DNA of 64,000 nucleotides from JADJYF01 sp965278995. GTDB lineage: Bacteria; Pseudomonadota; Gammaproteobacteria; Ga0077536. Positions 34,177 to 43,845 of this stretch are shown piece after piece (position 1 is the first letter of the stretch; every line of letters begins with the position of its first letter). The DNA lies in assembly GCA_965278995.1 (NCBI GenBank), contig OZ257136.1, positions 4,960,001 through 5,024,000 on the forward strand. Direction: 5' to 3'. A program made the translations under genes and the position numbers. A model generated the notes under the pieces. It was not told where the DNA came from. It saw only the letters and a program-made list of their open reading frames with translations, and made no database searches.

Positions 34177-36458
34177 GCCGGGTTGGCGGCACCGCGGAGC
34201 TGCAGATCGGCATCCATGACCGGAAGTGAGCGAATGCGCGGACCACCGGCAGCGTAAATGGCGTCGACCAGTGCAGCAATGACTACCGGTACCGCGCCTT
34301 CGCCGACCCCGCTGGGACGCTCCTCCTGCTGGATCAGAAATACTTCGACCGGTGGCGCTTCGTTCATGCGCAAGATCGGGTAATCGTGGAAATTGCTCTG
34401 TTCGACGCGTCCGTTGGCGAGGGTGATTTTGCCGTAAAGGGCATTCGAAAGGCCGAATAATGCGCCACCCTGGATCTGGTTCTCGACCAGTTGTGGATTG
34501 ACCGCGAGGCCGCAGTCGACTGCTGCAACAATTTTTTCGATCTTGAGTCCACCTTCGCCATCGAGATGCACGTCAACCGCGATTGAAATGCAGGATGCAT
34601 GAAAGCCCGGCACATAGCTCATATCGAAGACCGCGACACCGCGGCCACGGCCTCTGCCTGTGGGCGGCGAACCGGCACGCGTAACGGCTTCCTCCAGCAC
34701 GCGTCGACAGCGCCGGATACGCGCCACCGCATCGTCGTGATCGGGCCGATTGGTCGCGACGCGCTGTTCGTCGAGGAGTTTCCGCTGAAACGCCAGCGGC
34801 TCCATGCCGGCAGACTCGGCGAGTTCGCACATAAAACCGTGGTTCATCCAGGCATTCTGCGTGTGCCCGACGCCACGCATCCAGGCGAAAGGCAGTGGCG
34901 TGTCGATGGCGCTGCAACGTACTTCGACATTCGGGACCGGGAATACGAAACGACTCATGCCATAAGGCTGAAATACGGCCCGACCCTGTGCCACATGACT
35001 GACCCACGCCGTCGGTTCGCCAGCGGCGTCGAGTCCGCCGCGATAGCGCGCCGTCATCACTGGAGGATAGTAACTGCGCCGCGTATTTTCTTCGCGCGAC
35101 CAGATGAGTTTGACTGGCGTGCCCGGCATTTCTTTCGCGACCTGCACGGCCTGGCTGACGTAGTCGTTGTGCAGGCGCCGGCCGAAGCCTCCACCGGCCA
35201 GCGTCAGATGAAAGCGCGCGTCCTTGAGTGCGATGCCGGCAGCATAGGCCGCAATACGCAGCGCTTCGTCGCCGTATTGTGTCGGTGCCCATGCTTCGAC
35301 ACTGTCCTCGTGCACGACGGCCGTACAGTTCATCGGTTCCAACGTCGCGTGTTCGACAAACGGATAGTGATATTCCGCCTCGACAACTTTCGCAGCGGAC
35401 GTCAACGCGGCAGCGCTATCGCCTTCGCTGCGCACGACTTTGCCTTCACCCTCGAGCGCAGCGGCGAGAGCGGCTGAAATGCCGGCACTGTTGACGGTGG
35501 CATACTTGCCCTCATCCCATTCAATCGGCAGCGCGTCCAGCGCGCGCTGGGCCTGCCACCAGCTGTCGGCGACGACCGCCACCGCATCGTCCATGCCCCA
35601 ATCGATGATATCCCACAACGTCGCGGGGACGGTGTAACCACTCGGTCCCGCGACGATGCGCACGACCTTGTGAACGCCCGGCCAGGTGCTGATTGCGGCT
35701 GCGTCGAAACTGCGCAGGCGGCCACCGAATACCGGCGATTGGCGCACCGCCGCGTACTTCATGCCGGGTAGTTTCATGTCGATGCCGTAGCTGGCCTGGC
35801 CGGTGGACTTGTCATGCGCATCGGTTCGTGCCAGTGGCTTGCCGATGTAGCGCCATTGCGCACGCGGCTTGACAGTGACCGAGGCCGGATCCGGCACCGG
35901 GACCGCTGCGGCCGCTGCAGCCAGCGCGCCGAAACCGACAGATGTATCGGTGTTACCCACGTGGACCCGATGCTGTGAGAGCGTCAGCGCTGTCTCCTCG
36001 ACGCCAAGGTGCTTTGCGCCGGCAGTAATCAGCATCGCGCGGATTTGCGCACCCGCCGTGCGCATGGGTGCGAACAGCATTTCCACCCCCCAGCTCGCAA
36101 GCGTCGCAGTGTGCACGTAGACATTGTTGCGCTCGCGGTTCGTCTGCGGATCGTAGAACGCCCAGTCGACCATACTGAACTCGAGATCGAGTTCGTCGGC
36201 AATCACCTGCGCGAGCGCCGTACTGATGCCTTGCCCCAGTTCGCTTTGTGGAATTCGAATGGTCACGCGGTCGTCCGGATGCACGACTATCCAGGAATGG
36301 ATTTCGATGCCGTCTGCCGGCACGCTTGTCGCGCCGGCAACAGCGGGGACAAGCAAATCGAAGACGACACCGCCGGCAAGCGTGGCGGTGACCTGAAGAA
36401 ATCCGCGGCGAGTGACGCTATGCGGCGATACAGAACGGGTCGGTGTATCTATCGTCAC
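34173..36458 (-). CDS. Molybdenum hydroxylase large subunit, isoquinoline 1-oxidoreductase beta (IorB)-like
   Basis: The 761-residue protein has a twin-arginine signal (VTRRGFLQV), so it is exported folded with its cofactor. Family marks are QSELGQGISTALAQVIADELD, LAGGGFGRRLHNDYVSQAVQVAKE, CGLAVNPQLVENQIQGG and the near-C-terminal GVGEGAVP with the catalytic Glu. Such subunits bind molybdopterin-cytosine dinucleotide and hydroxylate N-heterocycles, aldehydes or similar. The partner IorA-type [2Fe-2S] subunit, usually encoded next to it, is absent from the neighbourhood. The start is GTG with GGGAGA eight bases upstream. Confidence 0.92.
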   Translation of the reverse strand: MTIDTPTRSVSPHSVTRRGFLQVTATLAGGVVFDLLVPAVAGATSVPADGIEIHSWIVVHPDDRVTIRIPQSELGQGISTALAQVIADELDLEFSMVDWAFYDPQTNRERNNVYVHTATLASWGVEMLFAPMRTAGAQIRAMLITAGAKHLGVEETALTLSQHRVHVGNTDTSVGFGALAAAAAAVPVPDPASVTVKPRAQWRYIGKPLARTDAHDKSTGQASYGIDMKLPGMKYAAVRQSPVFGGRLRSFDAAAISTWPGVHKVVRIVAGPSGYTVPATLWDIIDWGMDDAVAVVADSWWQAQRALDALPIEWDEGKYATVNSAGISAALAAALEGEGKVVRSEGDSAAALTSAAKVVEAEYHYPFVEHATLEPMNCTAVVHEDSVEAWAPTQYGDEALRIAAYAAGIALKDARFHLTLAGGGFGRRLHNDYVSQAVQVAKEMPGTPVKLIWSREENTRRSYYPPVMTARYRGGLDAAGEPTAWVSHVAQGRAVFQPYGMSRFVFPVPNVEVRCSAIDTPLPFAWMRGVGHTQNAWMNHGFMCELAESAGMEPLAFQRKLLDEQRVATNRPDHDDAVARIRRCRRVLEEAVTRAGSPPTGRGRGRGVAVFDMSYVPGFHASCISIAVDVHLDGEGGLKIEKIVAAVDCGLAVNPQLVENQIQGGALFGLSNALYGKITLANGRVEQSNFHDYPILRMNEAPPVEVFLIQQEERPSGVGEGAVPVVIAALVDAIYAAGGPRIRSLPVMDADLQLRGAANPA

Positions 36459-36541
36459 TTCAGTCTCCCTTGATTCAGCCCCGTTGGTGAAAGCCGTCCC
36501 GGGGACTAGCGTAAAAGTATAACGAGCCGGCGCAGCGGATG

Positions 36542-37576
36542 TCAGTGTGCCATCAGGGCACGGACGGCCTCACGTATGAATGTCGCGTCGACAGCGTTCG
36601 CTGTCGGATTGCCTGCGCGATGTCCCCAGATACTGGGGATGGGTCGTAGTGTCGCGCGTTGCAGCAGCGGCAATTCGGCCTCATTGTCGGCAACACGGAA
36701 ATAAAGATCGGTCGCGCTGGGCATCAGCAGCACGTTCGCTGTGATAGCATCCAAGGCGCGCACGAGATCGCCGTCGTACAGGGTATTTGCGCTGATATCT
36801 GCGGCGTCCCAGGTTTTCAATTGAGCGTAGAGATTGGCGGCAGGCAGCGCGCCGAAACGTTGTTCCCAGTCTCGAATCAGAAACGACTCGAGATCCGCGG
36901 CACCCAGGTTGCCGGCGGATCCGCTCTCAAGATGCAGGCCTGCGCGGTAGAAATCCTGACTCAGTGCCCAGCCGGCATAAATTCGGCCGAATGCACGGAG
37001 CGCTGCGCGCGGTTCGCTGAGGAAGCGACCGTCGCCAGTGTGCTCGGGTGCCGCCTCCAGGGTGGCCATCAACCCACGCAGGAACACCCGATTGTGAACC
37101 GCGGTGCGCGCGACACCGCAATTGACAACGATACGCTCCACTGCATTCGGGAATAGCGCTGCCCAGTGATAAGCCTGAATCGCGCCCATCGACCAGCCGT
37201 AGACGCACGCGACACGCTCGATACCGAAGATCTCGTGTAACGCGTGCCGTTGTGCAACAACGTTGTCGCAGGGTGTGACGAGCGCCGGATAGTCTGGCGA
37301 ATTGGAGGGTGAAGACGACAACCCGTTGCCGAACATGTCGCAGATCACGACGAACCAGCGGCCCGGGTCGAGTATGCCGGCCGGACCGATGAGCCATTCG
37401 AGGTCGGGATGACGGGCCGCGTAACTCGTCGGATAGACGATCACGTTGTCGCGCGCTGCAGCAAGCGTGCCGTGGGCTTTCCACGACAGGCGCGCATTGT
37501 GCAACGTGGCACCCGACTGCAAGGTGATATCACCGAGCTGATGGATCCCCTGCTGAGTCGGCCATGCTCTATCCAT
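36542..37576 (-). CDS. MetX-like alpha/beta-hydrolase (second copy)
   Basis: The 344-residue protein has the nucleophile elbow YGWSMG (S129), the shared loop CDMFGNGLSSSPSNSP, an Asp region in LLMPSATDLYFR and a C-terminal IWGHRAGN with the likely catalytic His. It is a relative of the protein at 14918-15970 with the same loop. Acyl transfer to homoserine is the family's founding activity, but the operon with hydroxylases and a serine esterase suggests ester or acyl hydrolysis in catabolism. It is 15 nt after the serine hydrolase gene. Confidence 0.78.
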   Translation of the reverse strand: MDRAWPTQQGIHQLGDITLQSGATLHNARLSWKAHGTLAAARDNVIVYPTSYAARHPDLEWLIGPAGILDPGRWFVVICDMFGNGLSSSPSNSPDYPALVTPCDNVVAQRHALHEIFGIERVACVYGWSMGAIQAYHWAALFPNAVERIVVNCGVARTAVHNRVFLRGLMATLEAAPEHTGDGRFLSEPRAALRAFGRIYAGWALSQDFYRAGLHLESGSAGNLGAADLESFLIRDWEQRFGALPAANLYAQLKTWDAADISANTLYDGDLVRALDAITANVLLMPSATDLYFRVADNEAELPLLQRATLRPIPSIWGHRAGNPTANAVDATFIREAVRALMAH

Positions 37577-37591
37577 CCGCGCTGCCAGCCG

Positions 37592-38779
37592 TCAGTGGTT
37601 GCGCTGGTTGCGATACACGAGCGTCTCGAACTCGACGAAACCGGGATAGGACGCAATGTCCTGGAACGGCAGGATCTGCGTTGCCCACATCCCGCCGAGG
37701 CCATTGCGTCGGTCGATCCAGTAATAGGTGTTGGCGAGCCCGGCCCAGCTCAACGATCCGGCGGGCCTGCCGGTCGGGGCGTCTTCGTCGATGACCTGGA
37801 ACGTGTAGGACCATGACTTGGGCAAACCGGGAAAGAACTCTCCGCTGTTGGCAAAAGCGGGATTGGATGTGGTCCAGCCGGCGCTCGTCAGTGCACCGAG
37901 GCCGTTCCGCGCCAGCTGTTGCACGGTGTCAGCGCGCAGCACCCGTCCTTTCGGCCCGGCGCCGTCGTTCAGGATCATACGGATGAACTTCATGTAGTCG
38001 CCGACGCTGGCATACAGTGCGGCACCGCCGAGCTCGATCTCCGGTGGTTGTGGCAGTATCAGCTCGGGTTGCGGTATCAGTTGCCCATCCATGGAACGCA
38101 TGTGGATGGTGGCACGGCGCTCGTGCATCGACGGTGAAAGGACGAAGCCGATATCGTGCATGTCGAGCGGCGCGAAGACGCGTTCTTTCAACACTTCACC
38201 GAGTCGCTTGCCGCGCACCTTCTCGATTATCAGTCCCAGCCATTCGATGTTGGTGCCGTAAGTCCAGCGTGCTCCCGGATCGTGGACCAGCACATCGACC
38301 AGACCAGCGTAAGTCGCGCTCAAGATCGACGGTATGCCGCGCAACTCGCGATAGCGGAGCAAGTCCGCGTGGAAAAAATCGTAAGCAAAGCCGGCGGTAT
38401 GCAGCATCAGCTGATCGAGGGTGATATCGCTCTTCGGCTTCCGCAGCAGCGGTTCGCCGCCGGCATCGAAGCCGTCGAGAACCTGAATTTCGCCGATCTG
38501 CGGCAGGTACTTTCGTGCCGGGTCGGTAAGCGACACCAGCCCTTCTTCGACCAGCTGCATGAGTGCAATACCGGTAACAGCCTTGGTGCAGGACGCCAGG
38601 AACACGACGGTGTCTGTCGTCATCGGCGACGGCTTGCCGAGTTCACGCACACCGGCCGCGCCTTCGTAGAAATTGGTCGCGCGATCAGTGGCCATGGCGA
38701 CCACGCCGGGTGCACCACCGGCACGGCTCACGGTCGTCTGCAGCAGTTCGTTGGCCAGCGAAGTGAAAGTCGGTTTCAT
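37592..38779 (-). CDS. Serine hydrolase/esterase of the class C beta-lactamase fold
   Basis: The 395-residue protein has the SxxK motif SCTK (S63, K66) and the YxN motif in RWTYGTNIEWLG, typical of EstB-type esterases and class C beta-lactamase-like hydrolases. The C-terminal SWAGLANTYYWIDRRNGLGGMWATQILPF matches this family and lacks a classical KTG. There is no signal peptide, so it is cytosolic and more likely an esterase than a resistance enzyme. GGGAGC is upstream of the ATG. It is in the five-gene operon. Confidence 0.87.
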   Translation of the reverse strand: MKPTFTSLANELLQTTVSRAGGAPGVVAMATDRATNFYEGAAGVRELGKPSPMTTDTVVFLASCTKAVTGIALMQLVEEGLVSLTDPARKYLPQIGEIQVLDGFDAGGEPLLRKPKSDITLDQLMLHTAGFAYDFFHADLLRYRELRGIPSILSATYAGLVDVLVHDPGARWTYGTNIEWLGLIIEKVRGKRLGEVLKERVFAPLDMHDIGFVLSPSMHERRATIHMRSMDGQLIPQPELILPQPPEIELGGAALYASVGDYMKFIRMILNDGAGPKGRVLRADTVQQLARNGLGALTSAGWTTSNPAFANSGEFFPGLPKSWSYTFQVIDEDAPTGRPAGSLSWAGLANTYYWIDRRNGLGGMWATQILPFQDIASYPGFVEFETLVYRNQRNH

Positions 38780-38871
38780 GGCGCGCTCCCGAACACGATG
38801 GGAGCTGCATGATATCGCGTACTGTCACTAACCGCCTGTCACCGGCGCCAGCCCGGGACACTTCGGCGGGT

Positions 38872-39738
38872 TTATCGCCTGGCGTTCCAGAACTCCGTCA
38901 GCAGGACACTGACGAGGCGCGGGTGTTCCTCGGGATAGAACAATTTCGCTCGAGGGATGCGAACGACGCGCTCAAGCGCGCCGAGATTGGCTTCGAGCCA
39001 GGCAATCGATGGCTCGGTATCAAAAACAACATCGGCTGTGCCCCACAGCAGCTGGGCAGGAACGGTAGATGCTTTCAGGGCAGGCGCAATCGCCATGATC
39101 TGGTCGCGGCAAGGCTGCCACTGGCAGAGTCGTTGAAAAAGGGCGATGCGTTCCGGCGAGGCCACTATCGGGGCGAGATAGGTCTGGACAGTCGATTCAG
39201 TGAACGTCGCTGCATTCTCGTAGACGAGCGCGCCGAGCTGTTCGCGCGCCAGAGTCAAATCGCTCAACATCGATTTCATCAGTTCGGGGACGGCCCCGGC
39301 AGCGACGCCTTGATAGAACCCCTGCAACAGTTCGTTCGGCCAGCGGTCGTGTACCTCGCAATTGGTCAACGTCAGCGTGCGAACCCTGGTCGGGTAGTTG
39401 CCGACGAACAATTGACTGACACCGCCGCCAGTGTCATTGCCGATCAGGTCGACTGAAGCTATGTCTGCTGCTGTCAGAAATTCAGCGATCATCTGCGCCT
39501 GACCGGCGTAAGAAACGTCGGCTCCCGGCCTGACTTCGGTATTACCCAGGCCCATCTGATCAAGCGCGATGCAGCGACGAACAGGCGCGAGATCCTCCAT
39601 GACGTCACGCCATTCGTAACCGTTCAACGGCAGACCGTGGAGGAACAGCGCCACCGGACCTTCGCCACGCTCGAGATACGCTATCCGACCGAAAGTGGTG
39701 TCGATGAATTTCTGTTGTTGGCGAAGATTGGCGGTCAT
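38872..39738 (-). CDS. Alpha/beta-hydrolase, haloalkane-dehalogenase-like
   Basis: The 288-residue protein starts at ATG 39738 with GGAGGA upstream. It has the oxyanion HG (LFLHGLPLNGYEW) and a nucleophile elbow LIGNDTGGGV in which the nucleophile is Asp102, as in haloalkane dehalogenases and epoxide hydrolases rather than esterases. The C-terminal EEHPRLVS supplies the His. It is the first gene of the operon that ends at 32425 and is divergent from the amidohydrolase gene. Substrate unknown. Confidence 0.83.
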   Translation of the reverse strand: MTANLRQQQKFIDTTFGRIAYLERGEGPVALFLHGLPLNGYEWRDVMEDLAPVRRCIALDQMGLGNTEVRPGADVSYAGQAQMIAEFLTAADIASVDLIGNDTGGGVSQLFVGNYPTRVRTLTLTNCEVHDRWPNELLQGFYQGVAAGAVPELMKSMLSDLTLAREQLGALVYENAATFTESTVQTYLAPIVASPERIALFQRLCQWQPCRDQIMAIAPALKASTVPAQLLWGTADVVFDTEPSIAWLEANLGALERVVRIPRAKLFYPEEHPRLVSVLLTEFWNARR

Positions 39739-39926
39739 GAGTTGGTCCTCCGGTAAGCGATGGGTTCGGCGTCTGCGGCAGCTTAGGTGGCCCGCAGGAA
39801 ACGACGCAATGACCTCCCAGGTCATGGTCTGCGCCCGCGCACCGGGTGTATGGCACGGTGGTGCCAATGCGGTGCGCCGCCGCCGTATACTGCAGCGGAC
39901 GTTCGCACGACACCAAGAGCAGAAAT
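39739..39926. promoter_or_regulatory. Divergent promoter region with palindrome TGGCAC-GGTG-GTGCCA
   Basis: The 188-nt gap separates the dehalogenase-like operon and the amidohydrolase gene. At 39851-39866 there is an inverted repeat with perfect 6-base arms and a 4-base centre, a candidate operator. TATACT at 39886-39891 is a fair -10 box for the plus-strand gene, with no clear -35. No regulator is encoded directly beside it. Confidence 0.35.
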
Positions 39927-41603
39927 ATGACCAGTACACTGTTCCACAGCGGCAAGGTACTGACCGTCGACGCCGGATTTACCGTGGCCGAAGCGGTACT
40001 GGTACATGGCCAGCGCATCGCGGCAGTAGGCACGCGTGCCGAGCTCAGTGCGCTCGCTCGGCCAGAGACACAGCATATCGATCTTGCCGGCCGTACGCTG
40101 ATGCCGGGTTTCATCGATACCCATGGTCACGTCGCCCTTTTCGGGCTGGATGAACTGAAAGTATCCCTGACGGGTGCGAGCAGTCGCGAAGAAATCCTGG
40201 CGCGTTTGCGCACAGCGGTGTCAGCCGCAGTGCCGGGTAGCTGGGTGGTCTCCATGCCGATAGGCGATCCACCTTATTTTCTGAATGCCAATGCATTGCG
40301 CGCAGCAGGCAGCATACCGACGCTGGCTGAACTTGACGCCGTTGCACCGCACAATCCGCTCTATATACAGGCCCCGACCAACCGCGTACCGAACTTTGCA
40401 GTACTCAACTCGGCCGCGCTTCGCGCTGCCGGTATCGATGCCAACACCCGTGTCTCGCCCTGTTCTCATGTGGAAATCGACGAGCACGGTCGTCTCACCG
40501 GGGTTCTGGAAGGCGCGATGCAGCCAATCTACAACGCTGACGCGCTCTATCAGATGATCGAACGTGTGGCACCAGTACCTGGCCATACCGAGGTCCGTGA
40601 CGGCATCGCTGCATTGGCACCGAAGTTCGCTGCGAGTGGCACCACCAGTCTGCTCGAAGCGCATCTGACCGATCCTGGTGAGCTGCGCGCTTACGCTGAA
40701 CTGCTGGAGAGCGGCCGCCTGCCGTTACGAATCTTCTACACTTTCGAGATCGACGGGCGCGACAGTCTCGCTGATATCGAGCGGTTCCTGCGCACGTTGC
40801 GTTTTGCCGCCAACGATGGTTTCGGCACTGCGCGATTGAAAGTCAACGGCGTGAGTGTCGGCCTCGATGGTCCTTACTGGCATGGCGCGGCCTGTAACGA
40901 TGCCCCTTACCTCGGTCCTTTCGGTGTCATGGTTCATCCCGCACCGCTGATCGAACCCGACCATTACCGTGCCATTCTTGAGCTTGCCGCGCGCATGGAA
41001 TTCCGCATTCACGCCGAGGCTGCCGGGCGCGGCTCCATCGAACTCGCGCTTGCAACGTTTACTGCCATTGATGCGCATACGCCCATCAAAGCTAAACGGT
41101 ACGTGCTCGAGCATTGCGAATTTCCAACCAGCGCCCAGATCGCGACCTGTGCCCGGCTCGGCGTGGCGCCGACCACCAGCACGAATTTCATATGGGGGAA
41201 AGGCGAGGAAGTGTATCGTCAGCGTCTCGGTGCAGACTATGCCGAGCACGCAATTCCGTTACGCGAATGGCTGGATGGCGGTGTGGCAATCGCACAGAGT
41301 ACCGACTGGGGGCCGCACGAAGCGCTGTTTACGCTGTGGCAGAGTCTCGCACGCCACGCTGGTTTGAGCGGTGACGTAATCGGTCCGTCGCAGCGGATCA
41401 CGCGCGAGGAAGCCATCCGTGCCTATACCATCAATGGCGCTTGGGCGCTCAAGATGGAACATGAACTCGGGTCGATCGAAGTCGGCAAATTCGCGGACCT
41501 GATAGTGTTGTCGGGTGACCCGCTCACCTGTGCCGAAGATGCGATCGCTGATCTCGAGGTCGATTTGACCATCCTCGATGGTGAGATTGTGCATCAACGG
41601 TGA
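39927..41603 (+). CDS. Amidohydrolase-family (YtcJ-like) metal-dependent hydrolase
   Basis: The 558-residue protein has the amidohydrolase-3 layout: an N-terminal beta-sandwich (ILFHSGKVLTVDAG-like start), the metal site GFIDTHGHVA (H66, H68), later His residues in FRIHAEAAGRGS and VLEHCEF, and a C-terminal GSIEVGKFADLIVLSGDP. Relatives act on N-substituted formamides, ureas or cyclic amides; the substrate here is unknown. The ATG at 39927 is chosen by family N-terminus; the ribosome site is weak. Confidence 0.85.
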   Translation: MTSTLFHSGKVLTVDAGFTVAEAVLVHGQRIAAVGTRAELSALARPETQHIDLAGRTLMPGFIDTHGHVALFGLDELKVSLTGASSREEILARLRTAVSAAVPGSWVVSMPIGDPPYFLNANALRAAGSIPTLAELDAVAPHNPLYIQAPTNRVPNFAVLNSAALRAAGIDANTRVSPCSHVEIDEHGRLTGVLEGAMQPIYNADALYQMIERVAPVPGHTEVRDGIAALAPKFAASGTTSLLEAHLTDPGELRAYAELLESGRLPLRIFYTFEIDGRDSLADIERFLRTLRFAANDGFGTARLKVNGVSVGLDGPYWHGAACNDAPYLGPFGVMVHPAPLIEPDHYRAILELAARMEFRIHAEAAGRGSIELALATFTAIDAHTPIKAKRYVLEHCEFPTSAQIATCARLGVAPTTSTNFIWGKGEEVYRQRLGADYAEHAIPLREWLDGGVAIAQSTDWGPHEALFTLWQSLARHAGLSGDVIGPSQRITREEAIRAYTINGAWALKMEHELGSIEVGKFADLIVLSGDPLTCAEDAIADLEVDLTILDGEIVHQR

Positions 41604-41717
41604 CTTAGGGAGAGAGCGGACCGAATTCGGCATCGCTCTCTGTCTGTCCGGTACAGCACAGACGCGTAGCGGCGAACTCCATAGGCTGCGAATGCCAGAA
41701 TTCGTTCGCATCACCTC

Positions 41718-43061
41718 ATGTCTTTTGCAATCTGGGCGCTGCTCGTTGGCGTCATGTTGATCTCGATCGCCTTGTCGAGTTCGTCCTTGAGACGTTTGCC
41801 GATAAGCGCGGCGATGATCTATCTGGTCGCCGGCTATGCCATCGGCCCGGCCGGTCTCGGCCTGTTGACGCCCGATCCGCTGCTCTACTCGGTCGTGCTC
41901 GAACGAGTGGCCGAAGTGGCCGTCCTGATTTCCCTGTTTGCTGTCGGTCTCAAGTTGGGTCTGCCCCTGTCTGACGTCGGCTGGCATCTACCGCTGCGAC
42001 TGGCGCTCATATCGATGACGATCACCGTCGTTCTGATTGCCGTCACCGCGATGTGGCTGCTCGAACTGTCGCCGGGTGCCGCCATCCTGCTCGGTGCAAT
42101 ACTTGCACCGACCGACCCGGTGCTGGCATCGGATGTCCAGGTTGCTGCAGCGGGCGACCGCGATCGACTTCGATTCAGTCTCACTGGCGAAGGTGGTTTG
42201 AATGACGGCGCCGCATTTCCCTTCGTCATGCTGGGGCTTGGATTCCTCGGGCTGCATGAACTCGGGAACTACGGCTGGTACTGGCTGGCAGTTGATGTTC
42301 TGTGGGGAAGCGCCGCTGGCCTTGCTATCGGCGGTGCGCTCGGGGCGTTGCTCGGAAAACTCGTCATCCATCTGCGCAGCCGTCATCAGGAATCCGTCGG
42401 CCTGGATGAATTTCTCGCGCTCGGGCTCGTCGCGTTTACTTACGGCGTCGCGATATTTGCCCATGCCGACGGCTTTCTTGCGGTATTCGCGGCAGGCCTT
42501 GCGCTGCAGCGAATGGCTGTACGGGACATGCCGGTCACGGTGACGAACACTTCAACTGTCGATGCGCCGTCCGCAGCATCCGGCACCGCAGTGGCGGTTG
42601 CAGCAAGCCAGACCAGTGCCAGCTTGATGCGTGAAGTGCGCGGGTTCAATGACCAGATGGAGCGAATCGCGGAATTTGCGCTGGTCCTGATCATCGGGGC
42701 CATGCTGGCCTATATGCGCCCACCATCCAGCGCAACGCTGTTCTTCGTGCTGCTGTTCCTGGTCCTGCGGCCGGTTTCGGTATGGTTGGGACTGCTCGGT
42801 GCCACGGTCTCGCGCGAACAGCGCATCCTCATTTCCTGGTTCGGCATTCGAGGCATAGGCTCGGTCTTTTATCTGATGTATGCCATCAACCAGGGTCTGC
42901 CGCGCACCGTGGCCGAGGAAATCATTGCACTGACGCTGACGACCGTGGCTATATCGATAGTCGTACACGGCATCTCGGTGACGCCGCTGATGAATGCTTA
43001 CGCACGTCGCAGTGGACGACGGCTGAACAATCGCCGACGACGTCAGGGCCTCGATGCCTGA
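41718..43061 (+). CDS. CPA1-type Na+(K+)/H+ antiporter
   Basis: The 447-residue protein has about 12 membrane helices and the conserved antiporter motifs APTDPVLASDVQ and GEGGLNDGAAFPFVM, the latter with the Asn-Asp ion-binding pair. FGIRGIGSVFYLMYA near the end is also typical. It exchanges cations for protons for pH and salt balance. The ribosome site is weak. It is 114 nt after the amidohydrolase and probably separately regulated. Confidence 0.88.
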   Translation: MSFAIWALLVGVMLISIALSSSSLRRLPISAAMIYLVAGYAIGPAGLGLLTPDPLLYSVVLERVAEVAVLISLFAVGLKLGLPLSDVGWHLPLRLALISMTITVVLIAVTAMWLLELSPGAAILLGAILAPTDPVLASDVQVAAAGDRDRLRFSLTGEGGLNDGAAFPFVMLGLGFLGLHELGNYGWYWLAVDVLWGSAAGLAIGGALGALLGKLVIHLRSRHQESVGLDEFLALGLVAFTYGVAIFAHADGFLAVFAAGLALQRMAVRDMPVTVTNTSTVDAPSAASGTAVAVAASQTSASLMREVRGFNDQMERIAEFALVLIIGAMLAYMRPPSSATLFFVLLFLVLRPVSVWLGLLGATVSREQRILISWFGIRGIGSVFYLMYAINQGLPRTVAEEIIALTLTTVAISIVVHGISVTPLMNAYARRSGRRLNNRRRRQGLDA

Positions 43062-43100
43062 CGTCCAGACAGGCGCCGCCCCACATATTGGATGGACCGT

Positions 43101-43760
43101 CTAGCCCCGACGTGCGCCCCAGCTGTCCCAGTGTATGAACTGTTCAGTCGGTAAGCGCACTGCTGGCTTGAAGTCGTCGCCGGTGTAGTAGGCGACCGGG
43201 AACAGGGCGGTCTGGGTCACCGTTGCCGGAATGCCAAGTACGTTTGCGACGTCCTGTTCATACATCAGATGGAGAGTGGTCCAGGCAGTGCCGAGACCGC
43301 GCGATCGAAGGGCCAGCATGAACGACCATGCCGCCGGCAGGATCGAGCCATAAACGCCAGCCTGAGCGAGCACGCCGGCACTCTCGACACGACCATCGAT
43401 ACAGGCAATGACCAGCGCCGGTGCTTCATGCATATGTTCCGCGAGATAGTTGGCGGAATCGATCACGCGGCCCAACTGCTTCGCTCGAAGATCATCGGAA
43501 TCACCGTAGCGGGCGCGCATGTTCGGATCGTTGCGGTAGACCTCGAAGGCTTTCCGGTACAGCGCCGCCACGGCCTGGCGTTTGGATTTGTCGGTCACCA
43601 CCAAGAAGGACCAGCCCTGGGCATTACCGCCGGTCGGCGCCTGCAGGGCGAGCTCGATGCATTTAGAAATAACGGCTGCATCAACTGGCCGCGTGAAGTC
43701 GAGGCGTTTGCGCACGGACCGTGTGGTGCTGAGCAGATGATCGACAGTGTTGAGATCCAT
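43101..43760 (-). CDS. Nitroreductase-family FMN oxidoreductase (copy 1)
   Basis: The 219-residue protein has the nitroreductase fold: TTRSVRKRLDFTRPV at the FMN-phosphate site, ALQAPTGGNAQGWSFLVVTDKSK, and a C-terminal half with LRSRGLGTAWTTLHLMYEQDV. These reduce nitro groups, quinones or flavin using NAD(P)H. AAGGAA precedes the ATG. It converges on the antiporter. A second member at 50405-51091 shares the pattern. Confidence 0.9.
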   Translation of the reverse strand: MDLNTVDHLLSTTRSVRKRLDFTRPVDAAVISKCIELALQAPTGGNAQGWSFLVVTDKSKRQAVAALYRKAFEVYRNDPNMRARYGDSDDLRAKQLGRVIDSANYLAEHMHEAPALVIACIDGRVESAGVLAQAGVYGSILPAAWSFMLALRSRGLGTAWTTLHLMYEQDVANVLGIPATVTQTALFPVAYYTGDDFKPAVRLPTEQFIHWDSWGARRG

Positions 43761-43845
43761 AGAGGTTCCTTGACGAGATCAGAATATGAAGATGTAACAG
43801 CACGCGCTTTCGTCGTGCGGGTCGCGTTGTTGCCGGGCGCAGTGC

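Noticed and set aside
37592..38779. Antibiotic-resistance beta-lactamase
   Set aside because: It has SxxK and YxN motifs but no signal peptide and no KTG triad, and sits in a catabolic operon, so an esterase is more likely.
39851..39866. A second sigma-54 promoter (starts TGGCAC)
   Set aside because: The -24-like TGGCAC is present, but there is no TTGC at the required spacing; it is better read as a palindrome.
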